DNA from: SHZI01 sp038214295
GTDB taxonomy: Bacteria; Pseudomonadota; Gammaproteobacteria; Steroidobacterales; GCA-2729495
NCBI GenBank assembly: GCA_038214295.1
Contig: JBBQSA010000003.1
Location: forward strand, 44,280-108,279
Direction: 5' to 3'
Length of the DNA stretch: 64,000 nt
Shown: piece by piece, positions 36,989-45,742 of the stretch
Numbering within the stretch: position 1 is the first letter of the stretch
Layout: each line of letters starts with the position of its first letter
Notes under the pieces: model-generated
Told to the model about the DNA's origin: nothing
Database searches by the model: none
Seen by the model: the letters and a program-made list of their open reading frames with translations, nothing else
Program-made: the position numbers and the translations under genes

Positions 36989-37966
36989 ATGACCAAAGCT
37001 GCGAGAGTCACCATCACGGGCGCTGCCGGCCAGATTGGCTACCAGCTGGCCTTCCGCATCGCTTCCGGCCAGCTCCTCGGGCCGAACCAGCCGGTGATCC
37101 TCCAGCTGCTGGAGATCACGCCAGCCTTGGGCGCGCTGAACGGCGTGGCCATGGAACTGGACGACTGCGCCTTCCCGACCCTGCAGGGCGTGGTGGCCAC
37201 CGACCAGGCCGACGTCGCTTTCAAGGACACCGACTACGCACTGCTGGTCGGCGCGAAGCCCCGGGGACCGGGCATGGAGCGGGCGGACCTGCTGCGTGAC
37301 AACGCGAAGATCTTCTCCGTCCAGGGCAAGGCGCTCAACGAGCACGCCAGCCGCCAGGTGAAGGTACTGGTGGTCGGCAACCCGGCCAACACCAACGCCC
37401 TGATCGCCCAGAGCAACGCCCCCAGCCTGAACCCCGCCAACTTCACGGCCATGACCCGCCTCGATCACAACCGGGCCCTGGCCCAGCTCGCGGCGAAGAC
37501 GGGCACCCACGTCAACCACATCAGCCGGATGACGATCTGGGGCAACCACTCCGCCACCCAGTACCCGGACATCAGCCACGCCCTGGTCAACGAGCGGCCC
37601 GCGACCGAGCTGGTGGACAGCAAGTGGGTGCGGGACGACTTCATTCCCACGGTGCAGCAGCGGGGCGCCGCCATCATCAAGGCCCGGGGCCTGTCCAGCG
37701 CCGCCTCGGCCGCCGCAGCCGCCATCGACCACATCCGGGACTGGGCCCTCGGCACGCCGGGCGACGACTGGGTGAGCATGGCCGTGCCATCCGACGGCAG
37801 CTACGGCATCAAGGAAGGCATCATCTTTTCCTACCCGGTGCGCTGCGCCAAGGGCAAGTACGAGATCGTCGAGGGCCTTGCCGTCAGCGATTTCAGCCGG
37901 GAACGGCTCAAGGCCACCGAGGACGAGCTCCGCCAGGAGCGGGACGCCATCGCCGCGTTGCTCTGA
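36989..37966 (+). CDS. mdh: Malate dehydrogenase
   Basis: A 325-aa NAD-dependent TCA-cycle enzyme of the cytosolic (MDH type 2) class. Shows the Rossmann start VTITGAAGQIGYQLAFRI, VGAKPRGPGMERADLL, VVGNPANTNALI, TRLDHNRA and the catalytic WGNHSATQYPD. AAGGA precedes the ATG. Confidence 0.97.
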   Translation: MTKAARVTITGAAGQIGYQLAFRIASGQLLGPNQPVILQLLEITPALGALNGVAMELDDCAFPTLQGVVATDQADVAFKDTDYALLVGAKPRGPGMERADLLRDNAKIFSVQGKALNEHASRQVKVLVVGNPANTNALIAQSNAPSLNPANFTAMTRLDHNRALAQLAAKTGTHVNHISRMTIWGNHSATQYPDISHALVNERPATELVDSKWVRDDFIPTVQQRGAAIIKARGLSSAASAAAAAIDHIRDWALGTPGDDWVSMAVPSDGSYGIKEGIIFSYPVRCAKGKYEIVEGLAVSDFSRERLKATEDELRQERDAIAALL

Positions 37967-38013
37967 AGAGACACTGACGGCCCAGACCCCAAGCAGGGCC
38001 TGAAGCGGGGCCG

Positions 38014-38046
38014 AAACCATGGCCGGCGGGACGCCGGCCATGGTTT
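38014..38046. terminator. Probable bidirectional-type hairpin after mdh
   Basis: 15-bp perfect arms AAACCATGGCCGGCG / CGCCGGCCATGGTTT around a 3-nt loop, followed by only a short T-rich stretch (TTTAT). It separates mdh from fadE and probably ends mdh transcription. Confidence 0.65.
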
Positions 38047-38080
38047 ATAGTCGGGAGCCCTAGTGCCGCGAGGCTTGGCC

Positions 38081-40570
38081 ATGGCTGATGTCCTGATCTG
38101 GCTCCTCTGGAGCCTCGCCCTGGCGACGGTGGTTATCACGGTCGCCTACCGGCGGGTTGACCTCCCCACCTCCACCCTGGTGCTGGGCTTTGCCCTCATC
38201 GTGTACACCCTGTTCGGCGTCGGCTGGCTGGCCTGGAAGCTCGCCCTGTGGGTGCTGTTTGCCGGGCTGGTGGTGCTGAACTCCACGGCCTTCCGCCGGG
38301 AGCGGATCACGCTGCCGCTGCTGCGCTTCTACCGGACCGTTGTCCCGACGCTGTCGGACACCGAGCGCGAGGCGCTGGAGGCCGGCACGGTCGGCTGGGA
38401 CGGCGAGCTGTTCACCGGCCAGCCGGACTGGGGCAAGCTGATGGCGCTGCCCGCGCCGCACCTCACCGCCGAGGAGCAGGCCTTCCTCGACGGACCGACC
38501 GAGGAACTCTGCCGGATGTCCGACGACTGGCAGATCACCCACGAACTGGCCGACATGCCGCCTCGCGTTTGGGCCTATATCAAGCAGCAGCGTTTCTTCG
38601 CGATGATCATCCCGAAGCGCTACGGCGGCCTCGAGTTCTCGCCGATCGCGGTGGCCGCGGTCCTCGCCAAGCTCTCCAGCCGCAGCGCGGTGGTCTCGTC
38701 CACGGTGGGCGTGCCCAATTCCCTCGGGCCCGCCGAGCTGCTGCTCCATTACGGCACGGAGGAGCAGCGTGAGCGCTACCTGCCGCGGCTCGCCACTGGC
38801 GAGGAAATCCCCTGCTTTGCACTGACGGGCCCCCGGGTGGGCTCGGACGCCGCGGCGATCCCGGATCACGGCGTGGTCTGCCGGGGCCAGTGGCAGGGCC
38901 AGGAAATCATCGGCATCCGCCTGAACTGGGACAAGCGCTACATCACGCTCGCTCCGGTCGCCACGGTGCTGGGTCTTGCCTTCAAGCTGTCGGATCCCGA
39001 GCACCTGATCGGCGAGCAAACCGAGCGCGGCATTACCGCGGCACTGATTCCCGTGACGACACCGGGCGTGGAAATCGGGCGCCGGCACTACCCGCTGAAC
39101 ATTCCGTTCCAGAACGGGCCGACCCGCGGCCGGGATGTCTTCGTGCCCGTCGACGCCATCATTGGCGGGCCGGAGCGGGCCGGCCAGGGCTGGAAGATGC
39201 TGGTCGAGCAGCTGTCGGCCGGCCGGGGCATAACACTGCCGTCGAGTGCCATGGGCGGCAGCAAGGCCGTCGCCTACGCGACCGGTGCCTATGCCCGGCT
39301 GCGCCGGCAATTCAACCTGCCCGTCTGCGAGTTTGAGGGCGTGGGCGAGGCCCTGGCGCGGATCGCCGGCTACACCTACATCATCAACGCCGGCATGACC
39401 GTGACCTCCACGGCCATCGCACGCGGCGAAAAGCCGTCCGTCCCGTCGGCTGTGCTCAAGTACCACTGCACCGAGCTCGCCCGGAAGGTCGTGAACGACG
39501 CGATGGACGTGCACGGTGGCAAGGGGATCATGCTCGGGCCGTCCAACTACCTGGCGCGGGGCTACCAGGGCGTGCCCATCGCCATCACCGTCGAAGGCGC
39601 CAACATCCTGACGCGCAGCCTGATTATCTTCGGGCAGGGCGCGATCCGCTGCCATCCCTTCGTGCTGAAGGAGATGGAGGCGGCGAAGGATCCGGATTTC
39701 GCCCGCGGTCTGAAGGACTTCGACCGGAATCTTTTCGGACACATCGGCTACGCGTTCAGCAACGCGGCCCGTTCCTTCGTGCTGGCACTGACCAATGCCA
39801 CCGTCAGTGGCGCCCCGGTGGACGGGCCGACGGCCCGGTACTTCCAGCACGTCAACCGGTACAGCGCGGCCTTCGCCCTGGCGTCCGATGTGGCGATGCT
39901 GGTGCTCGGGGGACAACTGAAGCGCCGGGAAACCCTCTCCGCCCGCCTCGGTGACGTCTTCAGCAGCCTCTACCTGGCCAGCACGGTGCTGAAGCATTAC
40001 GACAACCAGGGACAGCCCGCGGGCGACTTGCCTCTGGTGGAATGGGCCTGCCGCACGCTGCTGTACCAGGCCCAGGAGCAGCTGCACGGCTTCCTCCGGA
40101 ACTTCCCGAACCGGCCCGTCGCCGTGCTGCTGCGCCTCTGCATCTTTCCGCGTGGCCGCATGTACTCCGCGCCGTCGGACGAACTCGGGCGCGAGCTCGT
40201 GGCGCTGATCAGCCGGCCCACCGAGACGCGGAACCGGCTCTGCGAGGGCATCTACGCCACCCGGCAGCCGGACTCACCGCTGGGCCAGCTGCAGGCCACG
40301 CTCGAGATGTCGGAACGGCTCATTCCGCTGGAGACCAGGCTGCGGGATGCCATGAAGGCGGGCCTGCTGGAGCCTGGCCCCATGCACGAGCGCATCGAGC
40401 AGGCACGAACGCAGTCCATCATCTCGGCCGACGAGGCACGGCAGCTGCACGAGTTCGACGCCGCGGTACTCGCCATCACGGGTGTGGACGACTTCGATCC
40501 GGCCGAGCTGCGGCGGGTCGGTGCACCGGCGCCAGTGCCCTTCCATGACACCGCCGGGGCGGTCGGTTAG
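38081..40570 (+). CDS. fadE: Acyl-CoA dehydrogenase FadE
   Basis: A large 829-aa membrane-associated acyl-CoA dehydrogenase of beta-oxidation. Two hydrophobic N-terminal helices (about 4-25 and 30-60) are followed by the dehydrogenase core (IPKRYGGLEFS, CFALTGPRVGSD, MDVHGGKGIMLG) and a C-terminal DUF1974 region. ATG 38081 has GAGG 8 bp upstream; GTG 38063 is an alternative start. Confidence 0.94.
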   Translation: MADVLIWLLWSLALATVVITVAYRRVDLPTSTLVLGFALIVYTLFGVGWLAWKLALWVLFAGLVVLNSTAFRRERITLPLLRFYRTVVPTLSDTEREALEAGTVGWDGELFTGQPDWGKLMALPAPHLTAEEQAFLDGPTEELCRMSDDWQITHELADMPPRVWAYIKQQRFFAMIIPKRYGGLEFSPIAVAAVLAKLSSRSAVVSSTVGVPNSLGPAELLLHYGTEEQRERYLPRLATGEEIPCFALTGPRVGSDAAAIPDHGVVCRGQWQGQEIIGIRLNWDKRYITLAPVATVLGLAFKLSDPEHLIGEQTERGITAALIPVTTPGVEIGRRHYPLNIPFQNGPTRGRDVFVPVDAIIGGPERAGQGWKMLVEQLSAGRGITLPSSAMGGSKAVAYATGAYARLRRQFNLPVCEFEGVGEALARIAGYTYIINAGMTVTSTAIARGEKPSVPSAVLKYHCTELARKVVNDAMDVHGGKGIMLGPSNYLARGYQGVPIAITVEGANILTRSLIIFGQGAIRCHPFVLKEMEAAKDPDFARGLKDFDRNLFGHIGYAFSNAARSFVLALTNATVSGAPVDGPTARYFQHVNRYSAAFALASDVAMLVLGGQLKRRETLSARLGDVFSSLYLASTVLKHYDNQGQPAGDLPLVEWACRTLLYQAQEQLHGFLRNFPNRPVAVLLRLCIFPRGRMYSAPSDELGRELVALISRPTETRNRLCEGIYATRQPDSPLGQLQATLEMSERLIPLETRLRDAMKAGLLEPGPMHERIEQARTQSIISADEARQLHEFDAAVLAITGVDDFDPAELRRVGAPAPVPFHDTAGAVG

Positions 40571-40579
40571 TATCTGGCC

Positions 40580-41104
40580 ATGAAAATCCAATCCTTCCCG
40601 CTCCTGACCGTTTTTGCCCTCGGGTTGACCCTCGTCGCCTGCGGCAAGCCCCAGCCGGCCGCTGACGGCTCGTCCCAGGCATCGTCCCAGGCATCGTCCC
40701 CGGCCTCGGCCCAGTCGACGCCGGCGGCCCCGGCCACGGAACCGATGCCCCGCAGCTCCTCGGCGGAAGCCGCGTCGGTTGCGATCCTGAGTCCGAAAGA
40801 CGGCGACGTCGTCAGTTCACCGGTCAAGGTCGTGTTCGACCTCAAGGGCATGACGCTGGCTCCGGCCGGCGACCCCACGCCGAACTCTGGCCACCACCAC
40901 CTCCTCGTGGACGTGCCGGTGCCGGACCTCGGCCAGCCGATCCCGAAAGACGCCCAGCACCTGCACTTCGGGCAGGCCCAGACCGAGGCCGAGATCACGC
41001 TGGCTCCGGGTTCGCACACCCTGCAGCTCGTCCTGGGTGACGCCAACCATGTCGCCCACAACCCGCCCGTGATCTCCGCACCGATCACCATCACCGTGCA
41101 ATGA
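40580..41104 (+). CDS. DUF4399 lipoprotein
   Basis: A 174-aa predicted lipoprotein (lipobox LTLVACG, Cys near 22), with an Ala/Ser/Pro-rich linker and a C-terminal DUF4399 domain with SGHHHLLVDV. The clustered histidines could bind metal, but the function is unknown. It begins 9 bp after fadE. Confidence 0.82.
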   Translation: MKIQSFPLLTVFALGLTLVACGKPQPAADGSSQASSQASSPASAQSTPAAPATEPMPRSSSAEAASVAILSPKDGDVVSSPVKVVFDLKGMTLAPAGDPTPNSGHHHLLVDVPVPDLGQPIPKDAQHLHFGQAQTEAEITLAPGSHTLQLVLGDANHVAHNPPVISAPITITVQ

Positions 41105-41159
41105 CCCCGGTGAGGACGGGCTGACAAGCCCGCCCTGCCATCGCCCCGACGGCACGCGC

Positions 41160-42656
41160 ATGGCGCCAAGCAGGCAACGCAATCAGTCTCTGACAACCGC
41201 CGCCGGCAATCCCGGCATCAGCGGCATGGCGCTCTATGTGCCGCCCTACCGCGTGGACCTCGAGCAGTGGTGCGAGTGGACGGGCAACGACTGGCGGAAG
41301 ATCCGGCAGGTCGTGGGCTCGGGGTTCCGGCTGCTGGGCGCGAACCAGAGCGTCTACACCATGGCGGCCAACGCCCTGCTCCGCCTGATCCGCAATTACT
41401 CGGTGGACCCGACCCGCATCCGCTACCTCGCGCTCGGCACCGAGTCCAGCACGGACAATTCGGCGGGGGCCATCATCGTCAAGGGCATGGTCGACGAGGC
41501 GCTGCGGGCCCTCGGCCTGCCGCCGATTACCCGCAACTGCGAGGTTCCGGAGTTCAAGCACGCCTGCCTCGGCGGCATCTACGCGCTGAAGGGCGCGGTC
41601 CGTTTTCTCAGCACCGACGGCGACGACAGCCTCGCGGTCGTCGTCTGCTCGGACAAGGCGCTGTACGAAGTCGGCAGCAGCGGCGAGCCCACCCAGGGCG
41701 CCGGCGCGGTGGCCATGCTGCTGGAAGCGACGCCGGCGCTCGCCAGCATTAATCTGCGGGCCGCCGGCACAGCCTCCGAGTACCGGGGCATAGATTTCCG
41801 CAAGCCGCTGACGGGCCGACTCAACGGCCACGCCCACTCCCTCGACATACCGGTTTACAACGGCCGCTACTCGACGAACTGCTACGTGGACGAGGTGCGG
41901 CGTGCGCTGGATGACCTCTACACTCGCCGCCGCCTCGCGCCGGCCACCTACCTGCGCAGCGTCGAGGCGATCTTCATGCACCGGCCCTATGCGCGCATGC
42001 CGGAGACCGGGTTCGGCGTCGCCTACCTGTTCGCGCTGGCCCAGGGCGGCATCGCAGACCAGGAGGAACTGGCCACTTACTGCCGTGGCGCCGGCGTGGC
42101 GCTGGACGCCGTGCTCACCGAGATGAACAGCGCGCCGGAGCTGGGCGAGCTGGCCGTCAGCGAGCGCATCCAGGACGAGGTGTTCCCGCTCACGATGGCG
42201 GTCCACAAGGTCTTCCGGCTGAGCGACACCTTCCGCGCCCACGTCCACGACAAGATGACGCTGGGCGCTTCAGCCATGCGCGAAGTGGGCAACCTCTATA
42301 CCGGCGCGCTGCCCGCCTGGCTGGCGGCGGGGCTGGCGGAGGCGGCCGATCGCGGCGCGGACCTGGCCGGACGCGAGCTGCTGGCGATTGGCTACGGCAG
42401 CGGCAATGCCGCCGATGCCATTCCGCTGACCGTCGTTCCCGGCTGGGAAGCGGCCGCACGCCGGATCGGCATCGAGGAGGCGCTTGGCGGGGCTATCGAC
42501 GTGACGGCCGGGCAGTACCTTTCCCTGCGGGACGGGGCGACACCCGCCGGGATCGCGTTCGTGCCCGCCGCGGAGTTCGTAATCGAGCGGGTGGGCTCCC
42601 AGGTCGGCCACGCGTTCCAGGACGCGGGCGTCGAGTACTACCGCTACATCCACTGA
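41160..42656 (+). CDS. mvaS: Hydroxymethylglutaryl-CoA synthase
   Basis: A 498-aa thiolase-fold enzyme that condenses acetoacetyl-CoA with acetyl-CoA in the mevalonate pathway. Expected catalytic residues are present: Glu in ALGTESSTDNSAG, Cys in EFKHACLGGIYAL and His in FMHRPYARMPE. It is longer than bacterial MvaS (about 390 aa) with extra segments in the C-terminal half. The neighbouring mvaK2 and mvaD support the role. The start at 41160 has no good ribosome site, but the GISGMALYVPP strand needs this upstream start. Confidence 0.83.
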   Translation: MAPSRQRNQSLTTAAGNPGISGMALYVPPYRVDLEQWCEWTGNDWRKIRQVVGSGFRLLGANQSVYTMAANALLRLIRNYSVDPTRIRYLALGTESSTDNSAGAIIVKGMVDEALRALGLPPITRNCEVPEFKHACLGGIYALKGAVRFLSTDGDDSLAVVVCSDKALYEVGSSGEPTQGAGAVAMLLEATPALASINLRAAGTASEYRGIDFRKPLTGRLNGHAHSLDIPVYNGRYSTNCYVDEVRRALDDLYTRRRLAPATYLRSVEAIFMHRPYARMPETGFGVAYLFALAQGGIADQEELATYCRGAGVALDAVLTEMNSAPELGELAVSERIQDEVFPLTMAVHKVFRLSDTFRAHVHDKMTLGASAMREVGNLYTGALPAWLAAGLAEAADRGADLAGRELLAIGYGSGNAADAIPLTVVPGWEAAARRIGIEEALGGAIDVTAGQYLSLRDGATPAGIAFVPAAEFVIERVGSQVGHAFQDAGVEYYRYIH

Positions 42657-42668
42657 CGGCCCGCCCGG

Positions 42669-43763
42669 CTAAGCGGAGTCGGCGCCCCCGCGGACGCCGA
42701 GCCCGGGCGCACCCAGCCCCGCATCCAGCAGCCTGAAGCCTGCGGCGGCGTAGGCGGCCCGAACCCCCCGCTCCACCTCCCGCGAATCCGTGAACGCAAT
42801 CCCGAAGTCGCCGCCCCCGGCGCCCGACGGCTTGTAGACGGCCCCCTGTCTCAGGGCGATGGCCCGCAGCTGTTCGTGGGCCGGTGAAAAAATCCCGATA
42901 CCGGCCGCCTCATCGAGCCGGCGGAGGCCGGACTCGTAGCCGGTGATGGCGCCGAGCAGGCTGGGCACATCGCTGGCACGCCACGTGGCGACGGCCTGGG
43001 CCGCATAGGCGCTGAGCCGCTCCATGTGCCTTGCGAAGCCCACCTCGTCGCGGGTGCGGAACGTCCGCAGGCGGCTCAGCATTGCCGGGGTCGACGCACT
43101 CTGGCCGGACCAGACAGCGATCATCGACAGCGGCCGCGGCCAGGGCACGGGATTTGCCCGGAGCTCCCTGACATCGCTGCCCGGCTGCGGGGCGAAGTCG
43201 ATGGCGACCGTACCGCCGGTGACGGCAGTGGCCACGTCGATGCCGCTGCCGGCGCCACCCTGCAGCCGGCGATGGGCCTCGCAGCAGATTGCAATAAGCT
43301 CCGGCCGGGACAGCGCGGGACCCTGCGCAAGACGCAGCAGTGCGCCGGTCAGGGCCACGACAATCGCCGCGCTCGAACCGAGGCCCAGCTTGACGCGCTG
43401 GCCCTCGCCGGCCGGGCGGTGGAACGCGGCAGTGATGAGCTCGATCTGGCAGGCGGGAAGGTCCCCGGCCCGGGGCAACAGCCCGCGCGCCGTCAGGATC
43501 TCGGCACAAGCCTCCAGTGGCAGGCCGAAGGCGCCGGGCGACTTGCCTTCCCAGCGCGGGCCGCTGCCCGGCACCCAGCGAAACCGGAAGCGCTCGCCCG
43601 TGTCCGGGATCACGAGCTGGTTGCCAGAGCCCGGCAGCGTCGTGATGCGCGCCTCCGCGCGGACATCGACCGCCACGGCCAGCCCCGGCGCGCCTTCGAG
43701 CACGGCGTACTCGCCGGCGATCACCAGCTTGCCGGGCGCGTGGGCTTCAATCAGCGCTGGCAC
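42669..43763 (-). CDS. mvaK2: Phosphomevalonate kinase
   Basis: A 364-aa GHMP kinase. Shows EAHAPGKLVIAGEYAVLEG at the start, the ATP-binding LGLGSSAAIVVAL near residue 127, and the C-terminal KPSGAGGGDFGIAF. The first gene of the same operon, mvaD, overlaps its start by 17 bp. It is convergent with mvaS. Phosphomevalonate kinase rather than mevalonate kinase is the best fit for EYAVLEG plus GGGD, though only an assay would settle substrate use. Confidence 0.83.
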   Translation of the reverse strand: MPALIEAHAPGKLVIAGEYAVLEGAPGLAVAVDVRAEARITTLPGSGNQLVIPDTGERFRFRWVPGSGPRWEGKSPGAFGLPLEACAEILTARGLLPRAGDLPACQIELITAAFHRPAGEGQRVKLGLGSSAAIVVALTGALLRLAQGPALSRPELIAICCEAHRRLQGGAGSGIDVATAVTGGTVAIDFAPQPGSDVRELRANPVPWPRPLSMIAVWSGQSASTPAMLSRLRTFRTRDEVGFARHMERLSAYAAQAVATWRASDVPSLLGAITGYESGLRRLDEAAGIGIFSPAHEQLRAIALRQGAVYKPSGAGGGDFGIAFTDSREVERGVRAAYAAAGFRLLDAGLGAPGLGVRGGADSA

Positions 43764-44718
43764 GCAGGCGGGCCCCCTCGCCCAGGGAACTGCGCAGGAT
43801 CTGCAGCACGCCGGGCACCGCGGTGAGCGCGGCCGCCACCTCGCCGGCGGCCGCGGGCAGGCACACGGCCTTCACCTGGGGCCCCGCGTCCACGGTGAAG
43901 AACACGGGCACGCCGGCCCGGCGCAGCTCCTGGACGCGGTGCAGGCAGGCCAGGGTCGCCGGCGTCCAGTAGATGAGCGGCGGCCGCGTGGTCAGCATCA
44001 CCGCGTGCATCTTCAGGCAATTGTGCTCGGCCAGGTCTGCGAGGGCGGCGAAATCCCGGGCCCGTACCGCCGCCAGCCCGGCGGCCAGGTCCGCGGCGTG
44101 GGTCTGCACCCAGGTGTCGTAGTAGGGGGAAGTCTGCTCGCTCCGGGCCATGCCGTCCCGGGAACTGGTGTCCTTGGGGCCAGCGGTGGTCACGGCGACC
44201 ACGATCTCGAGCGGCCAGTCCGCCGGCGCGGCAACCTGCTCACACACGGTCGTCTCGTCCCGGTTGGTGAGGAGCACCACCCCGCCCAGCAGGGAGCGCG
44301 GCGCGGAACCGGAACCGAGGCGTGCAATCTCCGCCAGCCGCTCCGGCGGAAGGCGCAGGCCCAGGGCGCCCGCCCCCGCCGTCACCAGGGCCGCGAAGCC
44401 GGAGGCCGACGACGCCAGTCCGGCGCCGGTGGGGAAGTCGTTGCGGGACTCGACGACCGCGCCGGCCGTGAGCTTCGCTTCCTGCCGCAGCAGGTCCAGG
44501 CAGGCGGTGACCCGGGCGGAGGTCTCCGGGTCCTCGCGCCCGTCAAGGAGGACCCGGTCCCTGGCGAGGGAGGGGTCGAAGCGCACGCTGGTTTCGGTAT
44601 TCAGGCCGCCCAGGACGAGCGACAGGGAGCCCGTGGCGGGCAGGTTGCCGACGCGGGCCCGTTTGCCCCAGTACTTGATGAGCGCCACGTTGGGGTGCGC
44701 TACGGCGACCGCCCGCAT
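43747..44718 (-). CDS. mvaD: Diphosphomevalonate decarboxylase
   Basis: A 323-aa GHMP enzyme making isopentenyl diphosphate. Signature elements: AHPNVALIKYWGKR, LPATGSLSLVLGG, DFPTGAGLASSASGFAAL, LGSGSAPRSLLGG (Pro where most have Cys) and SSRDGMARSEQTSPYY. ATG 44718 with GGAGTGCC upstream is chosen; the long frame upstream overlaps ispA on the other strand. It is divergent from ispA. Confidence 0.9.
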   Translation of the reverse strand: MRAVAVAHPNVALIKYWGKRARVGNLPATGSLSLVLGGLNTETSVRFDPSLARDRVLLDGREDPETSARVTACLDLLRQEAKLTAGAVVESRNDFPTGAGLASSASGFAALVTAGAGALGLRLPPERLAEIARLGSGSAPRSLLGGVVLLTNRDETTVCEQVAAPADWPLEIVVAVTTAGPKDTSSRDGMARSEQTSPYYDTWVQTHAADLAAGLAAVRARDFAALADLAEHNCLKMHAVMLTTRPPLIYWTPATLACLHRVQELRRAGVPVFFTVDAGPQVKAVCLPAAAGEVAAALTAVPGVLQILRSSLGEGARLRASAD

Positions 44719-44826
44719 GGGCACTCCTCGCTGGGTTGCTGGTCCGGAATTATAGCCCGAGGGTTGGCTCGCTCCCGCGCGACCCTCTATCCTGTGGCGA
44801 CCAGCAGCACCCGTGAACCCCGGTCC

Positions 44827-45720
44827 ATGACCTTCGCGACCCGCGCCGACGCCTACGTGGCCCGCATCGAAAGCGTGCTCGATCACCACCTGCCGGCTGC
44901 CGAGGTCGCGCCGCGCCGGCTGCACGAGGCCATGCGCTACTCCGCCCTGGGCGGCGGCAAGCGCATCCGCCCGCTGCTCGTCTACCTGACCGGCGAGGCC
45001 CTTGAGGTGCCGGTCACCATGCTGGATGCACCGGCAGCGGCCATCGAGCTGATGCACGCCTTCTCGCTGATCCACGACGACCTCCCCGCCATGGACAACG
45101 ACGACCTGCGCCGCGGCCGGCCCACCGCCCACCGGGCCTTCGACGAGGCCACCGCGATCCTCGCAGCCGACGCGATGCAGCCACTGGCGTTCGAGATCCT
45201 GGCCACCCACCCCGCCCTGGTCGACCACCCGTCAGCCCAGGTGCGGCTCGTTGCGCTGATCGCGGACGCCTGCGGCTCCAACGGGATGACCGGCGGGCAG
45301 TCCATGGACCTGGCTGCCGAGGGCCGGCGTCTCGACCCCGCCGAGCTGGAACACATCTACCGCCTGAAGACGGGGCGGCTGCTGCGCGCGAGCGTGCTCG
45401 CCGCGGCCGCCTGCGCCGGCGACCTCCCGGACGCCACCGCGCACGCCCTGGAACGCTACGTCGACGCGCTGGGCCTCGCCTTCCAGGTGCGGGACGACAT
45501 CCTCGACATCGAGGGCACCACGGCCGAGACCGGCAAGACCGGGGGCTCGGACCTGGCGAAGGACAAGGCCACCTACCCCCACCTGTTCGGCATGCCCAAG
45601 GCCCGGCAGCGGGCGGATGAGCTGTTGCAGCAGGCCACGGACGCCCTGGCGGCCTTTGGCCCCGGTTACGACGGTCTTCGTTGGGCAGCGCGTTATATCG
45701 TGCTGCGCCAGCGAGCTTAA
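44827..45720 (+). CDS. ispA: Farnesyl diphosphate synthase (geranyltranstransferase)
   Basis: A 297-aa short-chain prenyl transferase. Has GGGKRIRPLL, the first aspartate motif DDLPAMDNDDLRRG and the second DDILD. It uses the IPP/DMAPP made by the mevalonate genes beside it, about 108 bp from the divergent mvaD start. Confidence 0.95.
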   Translation: MTFATRADAYVARIESVLDHHLPAAEVAPRRLHEAMRYSALGGGKRIRPLLVYLTGEALEVPVTMLDAPAAAIELMHAFSLIHDDLPAMDNDDLRRGRPTAHRAFDEATAILAADAMQPLAFEILATHPALVDHPSAQVRLVALIADACGSNGMTGGQSMDLAAEGRRLDPAELEHIYRLKTGRLLRASVLAAAACAGDLPDATAHALERYVDALGLAFQVRDDILDIEGTTAETGKTGGSDLAKDKATYPHLFGMPKARQRADELLQQATDALAAFGPGYDGLRWAARYIVLRQRA

Positions 45721-45742
45721 GACGCTGCTAGGCTGAGACCGG

